64,000 nucleotides of DNA. Origin: Delphinapterus leucas. Its lineage: Eukaryota; Chordata; Mammalia; Artiodactyla; Monodontidae. Both the position numbers and the translations under genes were made by a program. Each line of letters starts with the position of its first letter. Position 1 is the stretch's first letter. The DNA lies in the NCBI RefSeq assembly GCF_002288925.2, contig NW_022098001.1, positions 7,974,665 to 8,038,664 of the forward strand, given 5' to 3'. Below the pieces are notes generated by a model, which saw only the letters and a program-made list of their open reading frames with translations, made no database searches and was not told the origin of the DNA. Below are positions 38,772 to 63,950 of this stretch, one piece after another.

Positions 38772-39874
38772 AGCCATCTCTAATAGCAAATGAAACTTGC
38801 TAATTCAACAAGTAGTAGACATTTTAGTAGTTTGCCTAAAGGAAGTGCTAGGTTTTAGACAAATTTTCCTTAGTGAAATTTACTTGGTGAAATCACTGAG
38901 CTCACCTGATCTTATAACCAGTTGACAGTGCCATGGCTAAAGATCATGATAAATCATTCCATTTAATTTACATCAGATTGAATTATAATATGCAATGTAA
39001 ACACTGATTTCCAAGACTAGGAGAGCAGCTAAACCAAACTCGGTGGAAATAACTTTCACATTTAGTTTCTGGTAAGTTGCTTTCTCATCCACTCCAAAAT
39101 AAAACCCCAAATACAATTGCGTCCTTTCATAAGCCTCTTTACCTACAACACAAACACAACTCATAACACATCCTCCAAGTAGCATGATGGTTCCGCTGAC
39201 ATTGGACCACATCCACGGACTCTTCTGTGACTAATGTAATATTTCTGCACTGTGTGAGAAAAACATTAGTAGCAACCCTTTAGTGAAAAAGTATGCACCT
39301 CACATTCCTACGTGGAATGACTTGCTTTTCTCTACAGAAGCACCCCTGACTGCTTGAGGGCAAATCAAATATTCAACAATACCAAAAACCCTACGAGATC
39401 CCTTGCTCAGTTTGAAAAAAAAAAAAAGCAGCAGCAGCAGCAGGTTGTTGACTCTTTTAAGCCACACCACACAGGAAGCTAAAGGAGCAAACTTTAAGAT
39501 AATATTTTTATTACAAGGACACTGAAGGTTTGATATAAAGCTACTAGAGCCCAAGAAATACGGAAGCCTGGTAAGGGCAGGGAATTTACTGTGTCTCACT
39601 CTGCTCACTCCCCAATTTCATAGAATGCAGCAGGCACTCAGGAATGACAGGCCAGGAAAAGAAGGGCTGCTAGTGTGACTTGTCTACTGTGAGGCCCTCC
39701 CAACGCTGCAGAGAGCTGGTTCCTTTTGTTCCTCTTATTCTCATATGAAAGATGAGAAATAGCTAATGACGTAGACAAAGAATCCTCATTTAAGAAAACA
39801 AACACATTTAAGCAAGGCACTATGTTCAGTTATGGAGCTCCTAAGAACTGGAAGGTCCCACAGTGTCTCTGAGT
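38769..39874 (-). other. GRHL2: GRHL2 intron 4, no gene
   Basis: Contains an A-run followed by (GCA)5 at about 39416-39443. Other sequence is unrecognised. Only the first 50 or so bases are present in the truncated second copy. Confidence 0.45.
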
Positions 39875-40120
39875 GTAGAGGTAACGGCTAAGGACACTGG
39901 CCCTGGAGCCCGACAGCTTGTGGCAAGTCCCATCTCTGCCACTTACTACGGTGCGACCATGGGTGTTCTTATGCTTTCTGTGCCTTAGTATCCTCATTTG
40001 GAAAACACAGATGACAATAACAGTACCTCATAGGGTTTTTGTGAGGATTAGATGAGTATATATCACTTAGAATGATGCCCAGCACAAAGTAGGTGCTCAT
40101 CAAATGCTTATTATTTTAAA
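39875..40120 (+). repeat. MIR SINE
   Basis: Near full-length MIR: acggctaaggacactggccc, tctgccacttactacggtgc, tagtatcctcatttggaaaa, cctcatagggtttttgtgag, atgatgcccagcacaaagta. Confidence 0.85.
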
Positions 40121-40400
40121 ATATGATTATTTAGGGTTACAATTTCAGCCTCAGGTGGCTGAATTTTGTCCCATTGGCAACTAAATGGGTATCGGGCTGC
40201 AAGTATTTGGTATACTGCCACCACAGTCACTCCTCTTTAAGAAATAAGAAACCACAAGTTTTCCCCTTCTGCCATTGTCTTTTATTGACCCAGGTGGAGT
40301 GCAAAATGAGATGTCAGTGACCATCTACTCAAATGTAAAGGCACTGCTCCTAAATGTTGAAGCAGCTGACCTGAACTAAAGACAAGAAGAAAAGCATTAC
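40121..40400. other. Intron 4, no gene
   Basis: Short unique-looking stretch between MIR and L1 fragments. Confidence 0.4.
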
Positions 40401-41660
40401 ATATTCTGGGTCAAAAACTGGAGAGGTGATCCACAATTATATCAGCAATTGTTGTTCTACAAAGATCCCAAGGCAATTAAATGGAAAGAATATTGTCTTT
40501 TCAACAAATGATGCTGGAACACTGGATATCAATGTGGGAAAGAAATGGGACTCAACCCTTCTCTAACACCAGATATAAAAATTATCTCAAAGTGGATCAT
40601 AAACCTACACGTAAGATGTAAAACTATTAAATGTCTAGAAAAAAAACCAGAGAAATCTTTGTGACATTAGGTTAGGCCAAGACTTCTTAAACTGTACATC
40701 GAAAGCATAAACTCTAAGAGGAAAATATTGATTAACTGGACTTCATCAAGATTAAATACTGTTGCTGTTTGAAAAACATAGTTAAGAAAATAAAGTGGCT
40801 ATCACACTGCAAAACGTATAACTGATAAAGGGCTACACTATTTAAGGATCTCTTACAACTTAATAAAAGGAAGACAAATAACCCAATTTAAAAATTGGGC
40901 AAATTATTTGAACAGACATTCCACAAAAGAAGTTATAGGAACGGTCAGATAAACACACGGAATAATATTCAACATCACTAGACACCAGAGAAATGCAATT
41001 TTAAACCACAATGAGACACGATCACATATGCAGTAAAACGACTACAGTTAAAAAGACGGACAATATCAAGTTTGGGCAAGGATATGGAAAAGGGGAACCC
41101 TCATGTATTGCTGGTGAGAATGAAAATGTTCCAGCCACCTTGAAACACTGTCAGCAGTGTTTCACATACATTTACCACATGACCCAGCAAGTGCAGTCCT
41201 AGGTATTTACACAAGACAAGACAAATGAAAGCATATGTCCACAGCAGCGTTATTCATAATAGCCAAACCCTAGAAGCCAAAACCTAGAAACAACCAAAAG
41301 TCCACCAACTGGGGAATAAATTGTGATACATGCTTACCGTGGGATACTACTCAGCAATTTTAGAAACAAATTATTAGCACAAGCGATAACATAGATGAAT
41401 CTCAAAAAGATTCTGCTAAATGAAAGAAGGCAACATACAAGACTCTATACTCTACCATTCCATTTATATGAAATTTGAGAAAAAGCAGAAGTATAGTGAC
41501 AGAAGGCTAATCTGTGTCTGCCACGAGCAAGAGGAGACGGGAGGGCTTGAAATTCAAACTCTTAGGATGAGGAAACTTTCCACTGATTCTGACGTTGGTT
41601 ACATCATTGTAAACAATTAGCAAAATTTTCAAACGTGTGAATTTAAAACAAACAAGCAAG
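40401..41660 (+). mobile_element. Older L1 LINE 3' fragment
   Basis: It follows the end of L1 ORF2 in order: gttgttctacaaagatccca, acaaatgatgctggaacact, aaagtggatcataaaccta, ttgattaactggacttcatc, gagaaatgcaattttaaacc, accacatgacccagcaagtg, and the 'gggatactactcagcaattt' block. It then runs into a 3' UTR ending near 41650. Many stops and indels make it much older than the L1 at 12345. The matching part of the second copy lies outside the window. Confidence 0.88.
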
Positions 41661-42216
41661 CAAAGATCATTGCTTCCGTAAGTTCTTTGGGCACACGAGA
41701 AGAATACATAGAATCTATTTGTAAGGTACCAAGTACACATACATGTACACACTTGATTATTGACAATACCAATTCTTTCTTGAGTATTCAATCAGACAAG
41801 GTCTTTAAAGAGTTATATTGTTTTAAAAAGTGATGGGCAGGCAACATCTTTGGCTGCCATTTGGAAAGTTACAAACTAGAAGAGGTCAAAGTGAAAACTT
41901 TACAAAGTAGGAAATTTCCACGCAAACAGCCCTTTGTTCTTCAAAAATAGTTCATTTTAAGACTAAAACTAAAACCAGTCAAGGAATCTGTCATCTAAGA
42001 GGCAGGAAAACGGAAATATTCCGCCACACACCTAGGCCAATGGTCTAATAAAACCCGTTTATGAAGAAAGATGCAGGCATGTTTAAAAAAAAAAACAAAC
42101 AAAATCTTAAACTCACAGTTGAATTCACTCATCCCACTTAAAAAGCCAACAGAGAAAACAAGTTAGGTGGTTTTGGGTTTCAGTTCCAGCTGCTGATGTA
42201 AGAGCCAGGGACTCAC
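41661..42216 (-). other. GRHL2: GRHL2 intron 4, part next to exon 4
   Basis: The exon 4 donor gtgagt is at 42211-42216. No further element is recognised. Confidence 0.5.
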
Positions 42217-42610
42217 CTCTGTGTTTCCGTCTTTGAAGCTCTCGCTGTAAGTACTGTCCGGGGTGCTGCGCTGATCATCCTTGAGGTAGGTGCTATGGCT
42301 GGCCACGGACGGCACACCATACTGAGTCTGTTCAAAGATAACCACGCGTTGCTCTTCACCATCTCCCCGGGGATAGTGCACAGGTGGGGCCGTGAAAACC
42401 GGCGTGAAATCTTCGGCCTTCACCACTGTGATTCCCGCCATGGGGATGACGGCTGGGCTCTCAGAGACGTTCGTGCTATACTGTTCCCGTTTTGAATTCT
42501 CCAGGTGGTCTTGGTTTAGGGAAAGGTTCACTGGAACAGTCTTTAGGACCTGCACTCGGTTTTCTCCTCCACTCAAACTACTGTGGGCTCCACTGGTGCC
42601 AAGACAGTTT
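42217..42610 (-). CDS. GRHL2: GRHL2 coding exon 4 (region between activation and DNA-binding domains)
   Basis: This 394-bp exon holds one base completing a codon from exon 3, then 131 codons. They start [20 protein letters not shown], continue through the motifs [26 protein letters not shown] and [16 protein letters not shown], and end [12 protein letters not shown]. The acceptor on the minus strand is acacacag before 42610 and the donor is GAG|gtgagt after 42217. The segment corresponds to about residues 96-226 of GRHL2, the less conserved stretch before the DNA-binding domain. The exon occurs once in the window. Its duplicate would be expected near 67.4 kb, outside. The copy-unit junction lies only 221 bp upstream of this exon, in intron 3. 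Confidence 0.95.
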
Positions 42611-42831
42611 CTGTGTGTTTAAACCCACACCCCGCAACAGAACAGAATTAGAAACATCACCCTTCTGCAACTCCTAATAACTGATGTAAACAAGAATCAG
42701 TGGATGCTAATGCATTAGGGGGAGAGCTGATGGCAAACTTTACAATGGAATGCAATGAATCTTTGTATCACTAGAAGGAGGACAACTACACCTATGTGCC
42801 TCCTGGTATCATGCAATGAGCCCCACCTAGA
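42611..42831 (-). other. GRHL2: GRHL2 intron 3 end, up to the duplication junction
   Basis: The acceptor (tgtttaaacacacag on the minus strand, with a weak pyrimidine tract) precedes exon 4. The sequence runs as ordinary intron to ...gccccacctagag and then turns abruptly into the purine tract of copy 2. Confidence 0.7.
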
Positions 42832-42850
42832 GAGGAAGGAGGGAGGGAGG

Positions 42851-42891
<41 letters not shown>

Positions 42892-42901
42892 GAAAGAGAG
42901 C

Positions 42902-42936
<35 letters not shown>

Positions 42937-42981
42937 GGAGGGAGAGAGGGAGGAAGAAATGAAGGAACGAAGGAAGGAAAG
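42832..42981. repeat. Purine microsatellite at the head of copy 2
   Basis: Identical to 17655-17804, including the single C at 42901. The upstream GGAA array of copy 1 (17601-17654) is absent here. It is replaced by intron 3 sequence. Confidence 0.93.
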
Positions 42982-54431
<11,450 letters not shown>

Positions 54432-54588
54432 CCTGACTTTGCTGATGGGGTGTCGGAAGCACTTGTTGTCCCCCGTCTCGCTGAGCGTGATGGCATAGAA
54501 CTGTCCCTTGTTGAGGTAGGTCATGGGGCCCTCCCCCTGCTTCTGACGGAGAGATTTGGTGGCTTCCAGGGTGTATTGAAATGTGCCA
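54432..54588 (-). CDS. GRHL2: GRHL2 coding exon 6, duplicate copy 2
   Basis: This exon is identical to the one at 29255-29411, with the same acceptor, donor and phases, and encodes the same start of the Grainyhead DNA-binding domain. Its flanking introns are also unchanged between the copies. That the copies match equally in introns and coding sequence points to an extremely recent event or to duplicated assembly of one locus, rather than to selection keeping the exon intact. Confidence 0.9.
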
Positions 54589-57500
54589 CTGTGAACAGAA
54601 GACAAATAGCGGTCAGATTCATTCACTTGGACATTTCTGGCTTCTGGATCAATTTCACATCAATAGCATTTTGTATGAATATTAACCAACGTTTACTCCA
54701 TTTCAGAGACAAAACACAGCACATGGCAAAGGAGATGAGACCATACCAAAGGTCACTGTTAGTACATTGCACACAACATTTCTAATAGCGGCCCATAAAC
54801 CAGATGGTTTAGAAGGGGAGAAAGTCCACAATGTGCCCGTCTACTTGTGCCAGGCGGAGCCGGGGGAGCCTCTGTTAGGTTTTAGTTGGTCCTTGGTAAT
54901 GCCTGAACTTAAGAATCGCTAAAATTTGCCACTTTCATCCTAGCAACAAGCCAAATATGTGAATGGTTTTGTTCAATTCATCCGTATACCAACTTTCTTT
55001 TGTCTAGCCAAGGTGTTGCAAATAGCTACATCCCACTTTAAAATAGTTCAAAATGTAAAAATCTAGAACTCATTCATTATTGAAATCTATATGGAATCTA
55101 GCTCCATAACAGGGAGTAATTTTTGATTTGGGGGTTTTGTTTTTTAAGCCTGCAAAAGAACTCATGACAGGGTTACTGCTCTAAATCTGGAGCTTGCAAA
55201 CAATGGCCTGTCGGCCAAAGCCAGCTAGCTGCCTGTTTTTTGTAAATAAAGTTTTACTAGAACACAGCTACATTTGTTTGTTTGTTTGTGTTGCCACAGC
55301 ACGGTTGAGTAGCTGTGACAGAGACTGTGTAGTATGCCAAACCTAAAATACTTAGTATCTAGCCCATTACAGAAAAAAAGTTTGCAGATCCCTGCTCTTA
55401 ATAATTTCCCTAATATTTTACAAATACAAGCTAACTTATAAAATAAAAACACTGATTTTCCCAACTTTGAAGAATATACGCATTGTTCAAAATGAGCAAC
55501 AGATATGAATCACAATCTCTTTATTTAAGATGCTCATTCAGAATATTTATTTCTGTCACTGCAGGATGGCACACAATGATGATCCAATTACAAGTGCTTT
55601 GTGTGTTTTCTGAGAATCATCAGAGGCTCTTCACTGGGTCTATCTATTTTTTTTAGCTCTTTAATTTCAGTCTGTGAAAGGCTGTGTGCAAAAATGAAGT
55701 TCGCCTCTTAAAATGATCTACTTACAAGATTATAGGGGACTCTTGCTTTCTATGTTGAATATTTCTGCAATTTTTGGGTTTTTTTTAACTTTTATAATGA
55801 GAAAGAAATTTGAAGGGCAAAATAATATTCCTCTTCCATGATAAAAATCTTAGGCTTAAGCTGATAAACAAAGCAAATTCCAGAATATGTGTCTTAGAAT
55901 AAGGTGGGAAATAAATCATGCAAGACAGAACCAATTCCACTGTCATTTTGCCTAGAAAAAGCAATTTCAAGATAACCCACTGAATCATAAAGTTTGAGAC
56001 CTGGACAGGATATTAGGAATCACCTAGACCAGGAGCGTGCAACTTGTCTAGGTCACAGACTGCTTGAAAAACATGAAGAAAGCTGTGAACCCTCTTCCCA
56101 GATAAAAGCACATATGAACACTAATGATTTTTAATATAATTTCAAGGGATTCACGTCCCCCAAGCTCATCCACAACACAAGATAAGAACCACTTTCCTCA
56201 TTTCACAGCTGAGGAGAGACTGAGAAACTTGCTCACCCCTGGAGACAATGACAGCAGCAGAAAGAGACACCAGGTCACATGACTGGTGGGTCGTTGCTCT
56301 TTTCACTGGCCTGATAGCTGGCTGCATGGTTATCTGGATTGACAGCATGCAAATTATACATGTATTTCCACGTTTTAGAAGGTGATTTGGAACTTTATCT
56401 TCTCTGCCTCTCCCCTACCCTTCATCACCACTGCACACCCAAATTCTGGCTGGGAGAATCTGGAGAGGGTGACTGGGGAGCCTGAGGCTGGAGCAAGACC
56501 CTGAAGGGGCAGGAGGGCTTCAAGCAGAAACAGAGAGAAGAGAAGAGGGCCATACATGTAAAAGCAAAGGGCCAAGAAATACAGTGGGGGACAAGGTTTA
56601 CAGTAAAAAGGGACCAGCACATAGACGGCCCCAACTACCTTCATAAGGAATTTGTGTCTTATTCTGTCTGAAATGGTGAAATCACTGATAAGTTTTGTAA
56701 ATGGGATGGATTAATTCATCCTTGCCATTCTCTCCTGTCTACAGGCATGATCATGACCAAGGACTTTGAACATGTGGCCCCTCTACCTAGAATGTTCTTA
56801 ATCCTCCTTCTTTCCCTGGAAAACTCCTGATAATCCATCAAAATCCAGCTCAAATGCTACTTCTTGTAAAGCTTTCCTCTGGTCCCATCCCACTCACACC
56901 CCACACACACCCAGGCCTGCAGGTCATCTCAGCTGTCTATTCATGTATCTCTGTAGCAGGACTCATCATTTTGCAAATGTATTGCAATTTGTATGACATC
57001 ACACAGGTCTCCTGCAAAAGTCTATGGGCCTCTTTTAAGGACAGGTTATAACTTATCCTCAATCCCTATCTCATTGCTGGAAGATGGAAGGCACCAAAGT
57101 CTGTGACAGCTAGTAGGTAGAAATGTCCAAAGTGGAACGGAAGGGAAAAGAAAGTGCTGGCAGGGCAACCTGTTATGTTGCAACAGCTCAGAAGCATATG
57201 CACAAGAGTAAATTGGAAGAGACAGGACAGGTAGAATAGGACATCCAGCACTTGGCAAATGCCATGAACGTGTAGCAGGAAGGCAAGCACCTTGCACCTC
57301 TGGAGTGTGTGGCTGGGAGGATGGCATCATTAGGCACAACAAGAAATAAAAGTGGAAGAACAGATGTGAAAGAAGTGAAGAAGGAAGGAAAGAAGAGGAA
57401 AAGACACGTACATGCTGTGCTGGAGGCCCAAGTGCCTGAGGTTTAGAGGAACACCTAAGAAGGGATGTCTAGCAGCAAAAGGACAAAGGAAGGGTACAGG

Positions 57501-57655
57501 TAGGTCTCAGAAAATTGATCAAGACTGGAAATAGTAATTTAGAAGTCATTGTGTAGAGAAAAGAATTTTCTTTTAAAGGTGTAAAAGTATAACTTGACGA
57601 TACATTTAAACAGGTATCAGTTCATCAGTTTCTAGGGGCATCTCCTGTAACCTAC
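54589..57655 (-). other. GRHL2: Copy 2 of GRHL2 intron 5
   Basis: Repeats 29412-32478. It holds the hAT MITE at 55185-55398, the MITE-like remnant at 56030-56188, the MIR at 56189-56322 and the L2 fragment at 56737-57047. Confidence 0.85.
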
Positions 57656-57711
57656 CTTGATGTCTGGTCATACATGTACTCCTCAGCCCCAACTGAAGCA
57701 CTCCGAAATTT
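57656..57711 (-). CDS. GRHL2: GRHL2 coding exon 5, duplicate copy 2
   Basis: This is an identical copy of the 56-bp exon at 32479-32534, with the peptide KFRSASVGAEEYMYDQTS and the same splice signals. In gene direction it is the first exon of copy 2 seen in the window. The exon 4 that should precede it would lie beyond 64000 if the 25.2-kb unit is complete. Confidence 0.9.
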
Positions 57712-60700
57712 CTGCAAAATTTAAAAGTCACCAAAATTAGAACAAATAGGTGAGTCATTATGCAGGAAAAAAAAAAGTGACAAATGTATCCAAACTGTTT
57801 TGTCCCCATTTTAGAAAGGAAAATTACACATTTTCTTGGCATTATGTTTTCAACTACAGTGAAAATAGTTACCATTTGTGTACAGAACTTGCATACCACC
57901 TGCACACTGAGAATTACATTCAACAGAAAATGCATTTGTGCTTTTATTCACATGTCCACATTGACATGTCCACAGGTGTTCCTAAATTGTCTCCAGGTAC
58001 TGGAAACTGTTTCCTCAAACATGTAAACATCTCTTCCATTTTCTTATCTCCAACACTTATTCCAAAAGTCACAAATTCTGAGTTAACGGAATACTCATTA
58101 CAGAGAAGCCACATAGCGTATCATAAAGCAGTATTTAGAGTTCTGGGGCATAGTTTTTGGAGCAAGACTTTCTAGGGTCAAGTTCTAGGGTCAAGTTCTA
58201 GCTCTTTTACCTGCTGCCTATGTAGACTGAGGCAAGTGCCATATTTTCTTCAGCTGTAAAATGCCTACTTATAGTGATGAGAAGAATTAAATGCATTAGC
58301 AGAGATAAAGTACTACAAACAGTTCCTGGAACGTGGTGAGCTCTATCTATGTGTATTAAATTCTGTTCCATACTCAGGCAAAATTGTGAAACTGAAGTTC
58401 ACACTGACATTTTTTTCTTCCAACAACAACAACAACAAAAATTCTGTTCTATAGTAATCACTTGATCGTACTCAATGCCCTTCTCTAAGATCTTCATTAT
58501 CACAACAGTGTTAAAAGTAATTTTGCGGAGGGAAATTCTAAGTCTTAGTATTACATGTGAAAAGGCTTGGGTCCACAGACATTCAGTTGCTGTATATTTA
58601 GTGCAAGTAGGATGCACTTTGCTACATTTTAGAACCTTCTTAAAAGCAGATGCACCAAAAGCCCTAACTCTTGATCCTAAAGTAAATATAATAGAATATT
58701 GATGAAAAAGCACTTGGTGGACCACACAGATCTGGACCTTCCGCTGTGGCCTTTTTTCTAGTGTCTCTTTCTAAGAAACAACCATCTTGCCTTTCATTTC
58801 TCTGCCATAAACTTCCATTCTTTGACAAGTAATTCGAAGATTTCCTTCTCAGGAAAGGTTTACTCACAGCTATTTTCCAAATTTCCTTCACAATCTCTAA
58901 CCACCATCACTTGAATGCAGTGTGCCCTCACCTCACACTTCATATGTACATACATAGGATCTTTATTTATATACAATCTTATAAGCTCCGTGGATCCGAG
59001 AAGACAGTTTGCCCTTCAAAGTTTACCCAAACGCAGCCCAGGAGCATCTGACAAGTATTTGTTAACTAGTTTATTAATCATGACAGAGACTCAAAGATAC
59101 AGATTTGTGTTTCTTTTGCAATCAGTCAACCCATCAACAAGGCATTAAATGGAAATATTCTGGGGCTTCAGCATCTGACTGGTGCCAAGAGACATAGAGA
59201 AAATATATAAGGCACTTTCTTTGCCTCAAATATATAAAAATTGGTTGAGGAGGTGAGTAAATTCATATGAAAAATGACAACAAAAGAAACTGAAATACAG
59301 TAAATGACTAGATATGAAGGTCTATGTTAAAGCATTCATCCATTCATTTATTCAGGTGTCCTGACTGGAAAAGTACAGAATGAACATTACCAGGAAAGGA
59401 AGATCAGCAAAATTCTGGAAAGATTTTATGGCTGTTGTGAACTTTGCTTTGATCCTTAATATATTTAAGAATTAGGAAATTTTGGAGTAGGAAGGTAGCA
59501 CGATGAAAAGAGCATTTAAGGAAATGACTCCAAGACAGAGAAGATGCATTTCAAAGGTCTTCTTTGAAGGAATATGTGGTAACCCGTAACAACACATGGT
59601 GAACCAGTATTAATAAGCAAGGCCCTGAATGAGTTCATTGCCCATGCCATAGCACCGTGCAGCCTGAGGATAGACTTGCTTACTAAAACATATTGGACTG
59701 ATACATTCTAGGGTTCTAATGTCCCAGGGGATGTAAGAAGATGTGATATACTACAACTATTCAGACTCAAAGAGACTGTCAACTATGGGCTAACAAATAA
59801 AAACTCTTAATCCAATAATATGAGCATGTAAACAAGAACTATGAAAAAATTAAAATAGTTGACATATTACTGACATGGATATTACTTTTTCCGAGTTTAA
59901 ACATTTATCCTTAATTCGGTTACATTATCTTTATAATTAAAAAAAATTAAATGTATACTCTACCTGGAAAACATCACAATCCTTTATGATGGCCCTAAAT
60001 GATTGTTGATATGGCCAAAGGGAGAGAGGCCTTTTAAAAATATACATATATATTTATCCTACAGTAAAACTGTAGGCTACCCTCACCCTTGGCATTTTCA
60101 CTGTTGCTGTACAAGGCTGCTTGGTTTTCTTTTTGTTGCCAAAGTCTAATAAACAGGAGAGACTGTCATGCTTATGCATGAAGTAGAATTTAGTCAAATA
60201 AAAAGTTCTGGTCAAAAAAAAAAAGAATTAGAACCAAAACACTCAGGCCATTCTGACTACAATTACCAAGTTTCCACAACTGTTTGGAAACATTTTAATA
60301 TAATTTGTAGGATGCCAAAAGGCAGGCAGACAGCCAACATCACCATACCTCGCTGTGATTTGATGCAGCGCATCTATACATTTCTTAATCATTTGGCCTG
60401 AGAAAAATGGTAGTAAAGGAAGTATGGTAACATATATTTTCTAGATTATCCTTAAAGGACTTTAGACATCAAGGAATATTAGAATGTTATATTTAAATTT
60501 TGAATATTAGAATTCTAGTTTTTTCCTTGGGTGGGAGGAAAGAGACATCTACTAAGAATCTACTATGAAAAGACAATGATTCTAAACAGTGGTAAAATCA
60601 GATATAGCAAAATAATTCCATGTCTTTGATCAGCCACCAATTTTTTAGGTCTTATGATTCATTTATTCATTCATCCACTCTTTCAATAAATATTTGCTGA

Positions 60701-63700
60701 GCATCTACTTTGCATCAGACACCATGCTAGGTGCTATGGATACCACAGTGAACAAAAAGAGCAGCAGTCCCTGCTGTCGTGAAGCTTCCGACCTAGTAGA
60801 TGAAAAATATTAGTCAAATAATCATTAATTTAAAAATTTACAAACTGTGTGCAGGCACTCTAAGAAGAACAACAGAGTTCTAGGAGAGCACATCACCACC
60901 GAGAAAGTAAAAATCAGTCCCACTGACAATCAGCCTTGATGCTTCTAACAGAATGTACTGCTTCCAACAGCACACGGACAAGGCCAACAGAAGACAAGCA
61001 ATGCTCCCAACACAACCCCAGAAGACAATAACACAGGTACAAAAGTGAGTAACATCCCCCCCTTCCGTGGGATTGATGCCTTCTTGGCAAAGATAGCCTC
61101 AGCCCTGCATTGTTCATCCCATCTCCTGAACAATGACGACCGAGGTACCCAGTTTCTAGACTGCCCCAACGTCTTGACATATGAAATCCAGAGCTGGTTG
61201 TCACTTCCATGATCCCTTCTTAGACTCATCCGTAACAAGCCCAAACACTACCAAGAGCTCCTCCCAACTCTCTCTTGCTGAGTTGTCCCTAAGGGCCCCT
61301 TGCAGGAGCAGGCTAAATAAATGTAACTTTGACTGCAGATGTGTTCACGGTAGTCTTTGGCTGGTGGACTTAGATACAAAGAAAACTGACTTTACTAGGA
61401 ACTGAAAGGGGAGGACAGGGAAGGCTTCCTTGAGGTAGTCACACAGGAGGAAGGGTGTGGAAGGTAGTAAAGAATATTCTAGAATAGCATTGTCCAATAG
61501 AACTTTATGCAAAGATGTAAGTGTTCTATATCTTCACTAATATGGTAGCCACGTGCACCTTCTGAGCACTTAAAATGGAGATAGTGGGACTGAGGAATTG
61601 AATTTTTAATTTTATTCAATTTTAATAGCCACAGGTGGCTAGTGACTGCAGTATTGCACAGCACAGTCCTAAAACATGGAGTAGCAGGCACATGGGTCCT
61701 GAGGCAGGAGGGAACATATCAGGTTCACAGAACTGAATGATGCTCAGAGCAGAGAGCACCAGGGGGAAAGATGTGCAAGAGGAGGTGGGAAAGGCGGAGG
61801 AGAAACAGAATGTGCAAGGCCTTGTAAACCCGTTAAAGATATAGACCTTAATCCTAAAAACAATGGGATTTCAGTGAGAGGGTGTCATGATCAGATTAGC
61901 ATTCTGAAAAGACCATCCCAGGTACAGTGAACAAAAGTGGACAGTATTATAGGCCAGAGATAATGACAGCTTGGGTCAGTATGGTGGAAGTAGAATGGAG
62001 ATCAATGATTTCAGAGAGATTTAAGAAAGTGAAGTTGATAGAACTGATAATGACTTAGATGGGGATTATCGTAGAGCAAAGCATCAAGAAAAAAATCCTC
62101 GTTGCTTGAGAAACCGGAAGGACGGTGGTGCCACTCCACTAGAGCAGTGAACATGAGGGAAGATGTAAGTCAGATTTTGAGCTGGTGGTGAGTCAAACAG
62201 GCAGTTGAACATAAAGGTCTGGAGCTCAGAGAGAACTGGGCTGGAGAAAAATAATGTGAAAAGTATTCAGGACATAGATGATAACTGAAGCTGCAGACAT
62301 AAAGCTAAGAGCATTTTCAAGAGACAACAGTGATCAAAGCATCAAATGGTGCTGCAAAGTAACAGCTTTAACAGAACGGGGATTTCCAGAGCCGTTCTAT
62401 TCAAGAGCTGGGTAGATGGCCCCTAGGAACCTAAGGATAGGCCATCCAATCTCATAAAATTTGACTATGTATAGAGAAACCTAAATCCTTCCCAAGTATA
62501 AAATGTGTATGCTAAGGATTTTCCAAAATTTTGCTTGGTGCAAAAACAAACTAATAAAATAATAGAAGTTTTAGTGGTACCATATGCACTATATCATGTA
62601 TTTAAAATAAAAACAACAAAATTGGTTGCACTGATCAAAAAGTGAAGCCATGTTCCATTTCAGTACTTGAATCAACATTTTTAAGATTTTATTCTTTAAG
62701 TTTGTGGTGGGAAATGAACTATCAGTTAAAAATTAGTCATGTTGGACAGGGTTTAGATCCAGGGTAACTTCCAGTATCAGTCTACAGATGAATATAACAT
62801 CAATGGATATAACCATCATATGTCTGTTGGGTATAACAAATAATAATTCTTTGATTTTATTTCAGAATTCTCTGCAAACTATGTTAATTTGACAAATAAC
62901 ATACCAGGGACTAAATAATGAAATACATGGTAGAGATATCTGGTGCTCACACATAAATCATTCTCATTCCTGAGCACATGGGAAAACTAGACTTCTCTTA
63001 ACCTCTTGCAGTTAGTTAAGACCATGTGACTGGTTCTAGCCAATGAAATGTGAACAGGGGTAATAGCAATACTTCCAGGTCATAGCATTTACAACTCAGT
63101 GTGCCATCTCCATGGTCTCTCTTCCCCAGCTGGGATGACCCTGAAGCCACATATAGAGATGGTAATGTCACAAGATGGAGGGAACCTGGATTCCTGATCA
63201 AAAGACAGGTCCGCAGACATCTATCAAGATTATTATTAGCAAGAAATAAACATTTAGTGTATCAAATCACTGAGATCTGGTGTTCCTTCATTCATACAGT
63301 TAGACTTATGTTAGCTGACATACAAAATTGTAGTACAGAATAGCAAATTCTTTCTTCTACTTTGATTCTTATGATGACAATACATATGATTTTTCTATAA
63401 AAACTCTTTCTTGCATCTCTCAAGGTTTACATGTTTCCTAAAAGCATTCTAGGTGTTAATACTACGCTGTTTTATATTTATCAACTATACTCTTTGCTTA
63501 TTAGCTGTGTGGCCTTTGGCACGTTCATAACCTCTCTGAATCTCTGTTTTTTCATCTGTAAAGTGGGAAGAGTAATACCTTCCTTGCAGAATTGTGGTAT
63601 AGTAAATATTAGAAATAAAGTGTGTAAGCCACAGTGCCTGGCACACAGTAGTACTCAATAAATAGCAGCTATATAGATAGTAACCTTCTAGAGCGCAGAA

Positions 63701-63899
63701 ACCAAGGCACACCTCCTGCCGTCTACTCCCACGTCTAGCACAATGCCTAACACCCAGTATAAACAAATATTTACCAAATGTTACTACGAAGAGGATACAA
63801 AATAAAATATAAATCAAATTAGCTAAAATAAATTCATTAAAGAACTTTTTAATGCTACTAGCCTCAGTTGAACCAAACTGCTCCCTTCCCTGGTATCAC

Positions 63900-63950
<51 letters not shown>

